A stretch of DNA of 64,000 nt from Streptomyces sp. TLI_146 (GTDB lineage: Bacteria; Actinomycetota; Actinomycetes; Streptomycetales; Streptomycetaceae). Position 1 is the first letter of the stretch. Each line of letters begins with the position of its first letter. Below, piece after piece: positions 58,951 through 64,000 of the stretch. The position numbers were made by a program, and so were the translations under genes. The stretch spans positions 2,294,001-2,358,000 of the forward strand of contig NZ_PJMX01000001.1 in assembly GCF_002846415.1 (NCBI RefSeq), read 5' to 3'. The notes below the pieces were generated by a model, which ran no database searches, was not told the origin of the DNA, and saw nothing but the letters and a program-made list of their open reading frames with translations.

Positions 58951-58980
58951 GGGGTCCCCCCGGACCGAGTCTGGGGGAGG
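58951..58980. repeat. Dispersed palindromic repeat in the relA 5' leader
   Basis: Contains GGTCC-CCCC-GGACC (58953–58966) and matching CCCCC/GGGGG arms. On the minus strand it reads CTCCCCCAGACTCGGTCCGG, a block type common between Streptomyces genes. It ends directly at the GAGGAG of relA (start 58937), so it may affect relA translation. Confidence 0.55.
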
Positions 58981-59132
58981 ATCCGGGTCCCCCGGTCAGG
59001 CCCGGAGAGCCCATGGTATCGATCCTGGGCGGCCGGTTCGTGTCGGGCGGGTGTGACGGGCTGTACCCAGTGAACGCGGAAGACGGGCGCCGGATTCCTC
59101 CGACGCCCGCCTTACGGGGTTTACCGCCCTGG

Positions 59133-59675
59133 TCAGAGCGTGATGAGTGCCTCCAGCGGGGCCCCGCGCAAGGCGGGTTCCAGCCGGTTGCGCCCGGCCA
59201 GGAAGCCGAGCTCCATCAGGACCGCCACTCCGGCCACCTCGGCCCCGGCCCGCCGGATCAGCTCCAGGGAGGCCTCGGCCGTGCCGCCGGTCGCGAGGAC
59301 GTCGTCGATGACCATGACGCGGTCGCCCGCGGCCAGGTCCTCGGCGTGCACCTCGATCTCCGCCGTGCCGTACTCCAGCTCGTACGCCTGCGAGAGCGTC
59401 GCTCCGGGGAGCTTGCCCGCCTTGCGCACGGGGATGAAGCCGATTCCGGCGCGGACCGCGACGGGGGCCGCCAGGATGAAGCCGCGCGCCTCCAGACCGA
59501 CGATCTTCGTCGCCCCGTGCCGTACGCACAGCTCGGCGAGGGCGTCGGTCAGGGCCGTGAACGCCAGCGGGTCCGCGAGCAGCGGCGTGATGTCCTTGAA
59601 CAGCACGCCCGGCTTCGGGTAGTCCGGTACGTCACGGATGCGGCTGAGCAGCAGCTCCTGGGTGGAGACCGTCAT
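59133..59675 (-). CDS. apt: Adenine phosphoribosyltransferase
   Basis: 180 residues from the ATG at 59675, which overlaps the secF stop (ATGA). It salvages adenine to AMP with PRPP. Signatures: RDVPDYPKPGVLFKDITPLL, GLEARGFILAAPVAV, FIPVRKAGKLPG, and the PRPP-binding VMVIDDVLATGGTAEASLEL. Its position between secF and relA is the same in other actinobacteria. Confidence 0.97.
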   Translation of the reverse strand: MTVSTQELLLSRIRDVPDYPKPGVLFKDITPLLADPLAFTALTDALAELCVRHGATKIVGLEARGFILAAPVAVRAGIGFIPVRKAGKLPGATLSQAYELEYGTAEIEVHAEDLAAGDRVMVIDDVLATGGTAEASLELIRRAGAEVAGVAVLMELGFLAGRNRLEPALRGAPLEALITL

Positions 59676-60766
59676 CGGCGCTTCCCCCGGTTGTTGCGGG
59701 ACGGCTGGCGGCGCTGGCCGACGACCGCGCCGGCGGTCTCGGCCTCGGCCTCGTCCTGCGGCTCGGCGTCCTGCGGCTCGCCCGTCTCGCCCTTGGCAGC
59801 GGCGGCGGCCCGCTTGGCGAGCACCCGCTTCTTGAGGGCCTTCATCTGCGGGTCGCGCTCCTTGAGGTCCGCGACCAGCGGGGTGGCGATGAAGATCGAG
59901 GAGTACGCACCGGCCGCGAGGCCGACGAACAGCGACAGCGAGATGTCGTTCAGCATGCCGGCGCCGAGGACGCCGCCACCGATGAACAGCAGGCCCGCCA
60001 CCGGGAGCAGCGCGACGACCGTGGTGTTGATGGAACGCACCAGGGTGCCGTTGAGGCTCTTGTTCGCCATCTCGCTGTAGGTGAGCCTGGTCTGCTTGGT
60101 GAGGCCCCGCTGGCCCTCCTTGAGACCGTCGAAGACGACGACGGTGTCGTAGAGGGAGTAACCGAGGATGGTCAGCAGACCGATCACGGTGCCCGGGGTG
60201 ACCTCGAAGCCGACCAGCGCGTAGACGCCGACGGTGATCGTGATGTCGTGGATCAGCGCGACCAGGGCCGCGAGCGCCATACGCCACTCGAAGGCGATCG
60301 CCAGATAGATCACCACGAGGATCATGAACACGATCAGACCGGTCCACGCCTTGTTGGCGATCTGGTCGCCCCAGCTGGGACCGACGAGGTCGGCGTTGAT
60401 GTCCTCGGCCGGGACCTTGAGCTCCCTGGAGAGCTCGGTCTTGATCGAGTCCGACTTGTTGGTGTCGATCCCGCTGATCTGGATGCGCAGGCCCTTGTTG
60501 CCGAGCTTCTGCACGATCGCGTCGTGGCCGGAGGCCTTCTCCGCGACCTCCTCCGCGTGGGCGACCGAGGCGCTGGTCTTCGGGGTGGTGAAGACGGCAC
60601 CGCCCTCGAACTCGATGCCCATCGTCAGACCCCGCACCGCCAGGCCCACGATGGCCGTGATGGTGATCAGGATCGAGATGCCGTACCAGATCTTCCGCTT
60701 GCCGACGAAGTCGTAGCCGACCTCACCGCGGTAGAGCCGGGCGCCGAGATGACCGAGTCGCGACAT
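59672..60766 (-). CDS. secF: Protein translocase subunit SecF
   Basis: 364 residues from the ATG at 60766 (AAGGAGG). It works with SecD to drive and release secreted proteins using the proton gradient. Six membrane helices: the first WYGISILITITAIVGLAV, then the periplasmic domain starting GIEFEGGAVF, and the five-helix block with VALIHDITITVGVYAL and TILGYSLYDTVVVFDGLKEG. The C-terminal ~50 residues are a charged, Ala/Glu-rich cytoplasmic tail (KRAAAAAKGETGEPQDAEPQ). One base separates it from secD. Confidence 0.97.
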   Translation of the reverse strand: MSRLGHLGARLYRGEVGYDFVGKRKIWYGISILITITAIVGLAVRGLTMGIEFEGGAVFTTPKTSASVAHAEEVAEKASGHDAIVQKLGNKGLRIQISGIDTNKSDSIKTELSRELKVPAEDINADLVGPSWGDQIANKAWTGLIVFMILVVIYLAIAFEWRMALAALVALIHDITITVGVYALVGFEVTPGTVIGLLTILGYSLYDTVVVFDGLKEGQRGLTKQTRLTYSEMANKSLNGTLVRSINTTVVALLPVAGLLFIGGGVLGAGMLNDISLSLFVGLAAGAYSSIFIATPLVADLKERDPQMKALKKRVLAKRAAAAAKGETGEPQDAEPQDEAEAETAGAVVGQRRQPSRNNRGKRR

Positions 60767-60767
60767 C

Positions 60768-62531
60768 TCACGCCTCCTTCGGGTCGGTGGGGGCGGACGA
60801 GGTGCGGCGGGAGCGGCGCAGCGGCGGCTTGGCACCGAGGCGCTGCGGGTCCAGACCGGACCACGAGTGGCCGCTGGCGAAGAACTTCTTGCGCGCCAGG
60901 AGCGTCATCACCGGCTTGGTGAACAGGAACACCACGACGATGTCGAGCAGGGTGGTCAGACCCAGCGTGAACGCGAAGCCCTGGACCTTGCCGACGGTCA
61001 CGATGAACAGCACCGCGGCGGCGAGGAACGACACGAAGTCGGAGACCATGATCGTGCGCCGCGCGCGGGGCCAGGCCCGCTCGACGGCCGGACGCAGCGT
61101 GCGGCCCTCGCGGATCTCGTCCCGGATCCGTTCGAAGTACACGATGAACGAGTCCGCGGTGATACCGATGGCGACGATGGCGCCGCAGACCGCGGGCAGG
61201 TTCAGCGCGAAGTTGATGGCCGGGCCGAGCAGCGCCATGATCACGTACGTGAGGATCGCGGAGACCACGAGGCTCAGGATCGCGACCAGCGCCAGACCCC
61301 GGTAGTAGAGCACCAGGTAGATGATGACCAGCGCCAGACCGATGGCACCGGCGATCAGACCGGCGTGCAGCTGGTCGGCGCCGAGGGCCGCGGTGACGGT
61401 GGTGACGCTCTGCTCCTCGAAGGAGAGCGGCAGGGCGCCGTAGGACAGCACGTTCGCCAGGTCGGTGGCGGAGCGCTGGTTGAAGCTGCCGGAGATCTCG
61501 GCGCTGCCGCTGAGCGTCTGGCTCACCGACGGGGCCGAGACGACCTGGCCGTCCAGGGCGATGGCGAACTGGTTCTGCGGGGACTGCTGCTTCGACAGCT
61601 TGCCGGTGATCGACTGGAACTTCTTCGAGCCCTTGCCCGTGAAGTCCATCTGGACGATCCACATGCCGCGCTGCTGGTCGATGACCGCCTTGGCCTTCTT
61701 GACGTCCGTACCCTCGATCTCGGCCGGGCCGAGGATGTACTTGGCGTCACCCGTCTGGCTGCAGGCCGCGATCGTGTCGGTGGCCTTGCTGCCGAAGGCG
61801 GCCTTGGCGCGGGACTCCTTGGTGGAGCAGTCGAGCGACTCGAAGTCCTTCTGGAGCTTGGCGACGGCGGCCGCGTCGTTGGCCGGCGGGGGCGTGGTGC
61901 CCGGCGTCGTCCCCGGCTTCGGGGTGGTCGGCGGCGTGGTCTTCGGGGACGGCTTGCCGTCCGCCTTCAGACCGTCGGTGAGCGCGCGGCCCTGCGGCGT
62001 CGCCTTCGAGCTCGGCTTGTCCGACGGCGTCGAGGACGGCTTGTTCTTGTCGCCGTTCTTGTCCGCGCCCTTGCTGGCCGAGGGGCTCGGCGTGGTGCTG
62101 GGGGCGGGCTTCGTCGGGGTACCGGCGGCGACCGTCAGGACGGGCCGGAAGTAGAGCTTGGCGGTGGTGCCGACCTGCTGGCGGGCCTGCTCCGAGTTCG
62201 TCCCCTTGGGGATGTTGACGATGATGTTGCGATCGCCCTGGGTCTGGACCTCGGCCTCGGAGACACCCAGGCCATTGACACGGCGGTTCATGATCGAGAC
62301 CGCGGTGTCCATGTTGGCCTTGTTGATCGCCTTCTCCTGGCCGGGCTCGGCCTTCGCCTTGAGCGTGATGCTCGTACCGCCGGCGAGGTCGATGCCCAGG
62401 CGCGGCGTCGTGTGCCCGGAGGCGAACATGCCGCCCGCGAGGGCCACCATGGCGATCAGGAACAGGACCAGGGTGCGCCCCGGCCTGCCCTGGGCCCCCG
62501 CCGGCCTTCGGCCCTTCTTCGGTGCTGCCAC
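60768..62531 (-). CDS. secD: Protein translocase subunit SecD with low-complexity insert
   Basis: 587 residues from a GTG. The first helix TLVLFLIAMVALAGGMFASG leads to LGIDLAGGTSITL, then the external P1 domain. Between residues ~140 and ~235 it contains a Thr/Pro/Ser/Lys-rich, probably unfolded insert (TPTKPAPSTTPSPSASKGAD and on). P1 continues with EIEGTDVKKAKAVID, QFAIALDGQVVSAPSV, and the membrane part carries ALPLSFEEQSVTTVTAALGADQL (in parts) and ITADSFIVYFERIRDEIREGR. It is coupled to secF. Confidence 0.96.
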   Translation of the reverse strand: MAAPKKGRRPAGAQGRPGRTLVLFLIAMVALAGGMFASGHTTPRLGIDLAGGTSITLKAKAEPGQEKAINKANMDTAVSIMNRRVNGLGVSEAEVQTQGDRNIIVNIPKGTNSEQARQQVGTTAKLYFRPVLTVAAGTPTKPAPSTTPSPSASKGADKNGDKNKPSSTPSDKPSSKATPQGRALTDGLKADGKPSPKTTPPTTPKPGTTPGTTPPPANDAAAVAKLQKDFESLDCSTKESRAKAAFGSKATDTIAACSQTGDAKYILGPAEIEGTDVKKAKAVIDQQRGMWIVQMDFTGKGSKKFQSITGKLSKQQSPQNQFAIALDGQVVSAPSVSQTLSGSAEISGSFNQRSATDLANVLSYGALPLSFEEQSVTTVTAALGADQLHAGLIAGAIGLALVIIYLVLYYRGLALVAILSLVVSAILTYVIMALLGPAINFALNLPAVCGAIVAIGITADSFIVYFERIRDEIREGRTLRPAVERAWPRARRTIMVSDFVSFLAAAVLFIVTVGKVQGFAFTLGLTTLLDIVVVFLFTKPVMTLLARKKFFASGHSWSGLDPQRLGAKPPLRRSRRTSSAPTDPKEA

Positions 62532-62629
62532 CTTGTCGTTTCTCCCTGTCCAACCGCCCGCGCCGGGTGTGCGCCTGGGCGGCCACGAAGTGTTGTGGGG
62601 ACGTCCCCCGTGGAAGTCGTCACCCTCGG

Positions 62630-62667
62630 CGGGACCGGCGGGCGCGGATGCGCGCCCAGCGGTCCCG
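62630..62667 (-). terminator. Hairpin between yajC and secD
   Basis: Outer arms CGGGACC/GGTCCCG and inner arms GGGCGCG/CGCGCCC with a small internal loop, starting 9 bases past the yajC stop. Possible partial terminator or mRNA-stabilising element before secD. Confidence 0.5.
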
Positions 62668-62675
62668 GAGAGTGG

Positions 62676-63137
62676 TTACTTCGCGTCCGACTCGCCGTCT
62701 GCCTTGCCGTCCTTGGGCGCGGCGGCGTCGTCCGCCTCGTCCTTCTTGCCCAGGTCGATCTTGTCCGCCGGGGCGGCCTCGGCCGCGTCGTCGGCGGTCT
62801 CGGTCAGCGACGAGGCGTCGTCCGGCACGGCCGGGAGGTCGGACGTCTCGCCCGAGTCGCCGTGCACGATGCGGTTGTACTCCTCGTCGGAGAGGACCGC
62901 GCCGATCGCGTTCTTCGCGTAGACGGCGTGGACGCCCGGCGCCACCTCCAGAAGGACCGTGTCGTCGCCGAGCTCCTTCACGGTGGCGTACATACCGCCG
63001 ATGGTGCGGACGCCGGTGCCGGGCTGCATCTCCTCGCGCATCGAGGCGGCCTGCTGCTGCTTCCTCTTCGCCGAGCGGGTCATGAGGAACATGGCCCCGA
63101 TGAGGACGATGAAGGGGAGAAGGGTCACGAGACTCAC
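62676..63137 (-). CDS. yajC: Preprotein translocase subunit YajC
   Basis: 153 residues from a GTG at 63137 (GGAAG 8 bases upstream). One N-terminal membrane helix (LLPFIVLIGAMFLMTRSAKRKQQQ in parts), then the conserved MREEMQPGTGVRTIGGMYATVKEL and VLLEVAPGVHAVYAKNAIGAVL (in parts). The last ~60 residues are acidic and Asp/Ala-rich, longer than in E. coli YajC. It associates with SecDF. ruvB lies upstream on the same strand. Confidence 0.94.
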   Translation of the reverse strand: MSLVTLLPFIVLIGAMFLMTRSAKRKQQQAASMREEMQPGTGVRTIGGMYATVKELGDDTVLLEVAPGVHAVYAKNAIGAVLSDEEYNRIVHGDSGETSDLPAVPDDASSLTETADDAAEAAPADKIDLGKKDEADDAAAPKDGKADGESDAK

Positions 63138-63306
63138 GGGACGAACTTCCTTCGCACGACCGCGCAAGGAGTGCGGCCTGATCTGGGGGTGGGTATGCCG
63201 ACCTGTAAATGTAAGGGCGGCATCGGCGGAGTCTAAGCGAGTCCGCACAGCTGGAACAACGCCCAGCATCCCACCGGGGTTCCTCCCCGCGCACCCACCC
63301 GCGCCG

Positions 63307-64000
63307 TCACGGCCCGAAGAGCCCCTGTTGTCCGCTTCCCGAGACGCCGCCCTGGCCCTGCTGGGGCGGGACCAGGCCCAGGTGCGCCCAGGCGGCGGGG
63401 GTGGCGACGCGCCCGCGCGGGGTCCGCGCGAGCAGGCCTTCCCTGACGAGGAAGGGCTCGGCCACCTCCTCGACGGTCTCGCGCTCCTCCCCCACCGCGA
63501 CCGCCAGCGTGGACAGGCCGACCGGGCCGCCGCCGAACAGTTTCAGCAAGGCCTGGAGCACCGCCCGGTCCAGCCGGTCCAGACCCCGGCCGTCCACCTC
63601 GTACACCCCCAGGGCCTTCGCGGCGATCTCCTGGGTGATCACGCCGTCGGCCTTGACCTGCGCGTAGTCCCTGACGCGGCGCAGCAGCCGGTTGGCGATA
63701 CGGGGCGTGCCGCGCGAGCGGCCGGCGATCTCGGCCGCGCCCGCCGGGTCGATCTCCACGTCGAGCAGACGGGCCGAGCGGTGGATCACCCGCTCCAGCT
63801 CGGCGGGCTCGTAGAACTCCATGTGCCCGGTGAAGCCGAAGCGGTCGCGCAGCGGGGGCGGCAGCAGCCCCGCGCGCGTGGTGGCGCCGACCAGGGTGAA
63901 CGGGGGCAGCTCCAGCGGGATGGCGGTGGCGCCGGGGCCCTTGCCGACGATCACGTCGACCCGGAAGTCCTCCATCGCCATGTAGAGCATCTCCTCGGCG
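63307..64000 (-). CDS. ruvB: Holliday junction DNA helicase RuvB, C-terminal part (runs off the window end)
   Basis: About 230 residues are visible; the frame continues past 64000 with [24 protein letters not shown] (in parts). It is the motor of the RuvABC branch-migration complex. Present here are sensor 1 [11 protein letters not shown], the arginine finger region [14 protein letters not shown], sensor 2 [19 protein letters not shown], and the winged-helix domain [29 protein letters not shown] (in parts) ending [18 protein letters not shown]. The P-loop half is outside the window. Confidence 0.97.
   Translation of the reverse strand, partial: AEEMLYMAMEDFRVDVIVGKGPGATAIPLELPPFTLVGATTRAGLLPPPLRDRFGFTGHMEFYEPAELERVIHRSARLLDVEIDPAGAAEIAGRSRGTPRIANRLLRRVRDYAQVKADGVITQEIAAKALGVYEVDGRGLDRLDRAVLQALLKLFGGGPVGLSTLAVAVGEERETVEEVAEPFLVREGLLARTPRGRVATPAAWAHLGLVPPQQGQGGVSGSGQQGLFGP

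Overview
The window is a stretch of Streptomyces chromosome. The evidence is the very high GC content with G/C at third codon positions, the many GTG starts, and marker genes typical of streptomycetes: bldD, the integration host factor sIHF, the c-di-GMP motif of BldD, and the relA–apt–secF–secD–yajC–ruvB block. From memory, the order from rpe to ruvB matches the S. coelicolor region around SCO1464–SCO1518, so most of the window is conserved housekeeping core. I see no tRNA, rRNA, transposase, CRISPR array or biosynthetic gene cluster. No stretch longer than 300 bases lacks a gene.

Layout. 1–4.3 kb: 5' end of a lipoprotein gene, an ATP-dependent DNA ligase, and a glutamine-synthetase-like enzyme paired with an amidohydrolase (a split version of the fungal FluG arrangement). 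4.4–12 kb: SorC-type regulator, rpe, an MMPL transporter whose 3' end is made of a dispersed repeat, rsmB, fmt and a small HTH protein. 12–18.5 kb: priA, metK, coaBC, rpoZ, gmk and sIHF, all on the minus strand. 18.7–28.7 kb: the complete pyrimidine operon pyrR-pyrB-pyrC-(membrane protein)-carA-carB-pyrD-pyrF, tightly overlapped, with a PyrR-binding RNA motif covering the pyrR ribosome binding site and a terminator after pyrF. 28.8–29.6 kb: bldD, divergent from pyrR, with a promoter and probable BldD half-sites.

29.6–42.9 kb: a long minus-strand run of translation and shikimate genes (DUF948, DUF6167, alaS, ruvX, mltG, aroE, aroC, aroK, aroB, aroQ, a P-loop kinase-like gene, an M24 peptidase relative with a degraded active site, efp, nusB). 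43–51 kb: a STAND ATPase without a DNA-binding domain, rpsD, an iron-box-controlled DUF2470 gene, rarA, a VKOR family protein, hisS and a metallo-beta-lactamase fold hydrolase. 51–53.4 kb: a membrane-anchored cyclophilin and a DUF349 protein.

53.5–56.4 kb holds the most interesting accessory unit: a Ser/Thr kinase with TPR-like tail, an EACC1 adaptor and a caspase-like protease in one overlapping operon wedged between the DUF349 gene and relA. It looks like a small signalling or suicide (conflict) system. The window ends with relA, apt, secF, secD, yajC and the 3' part of ruvB.
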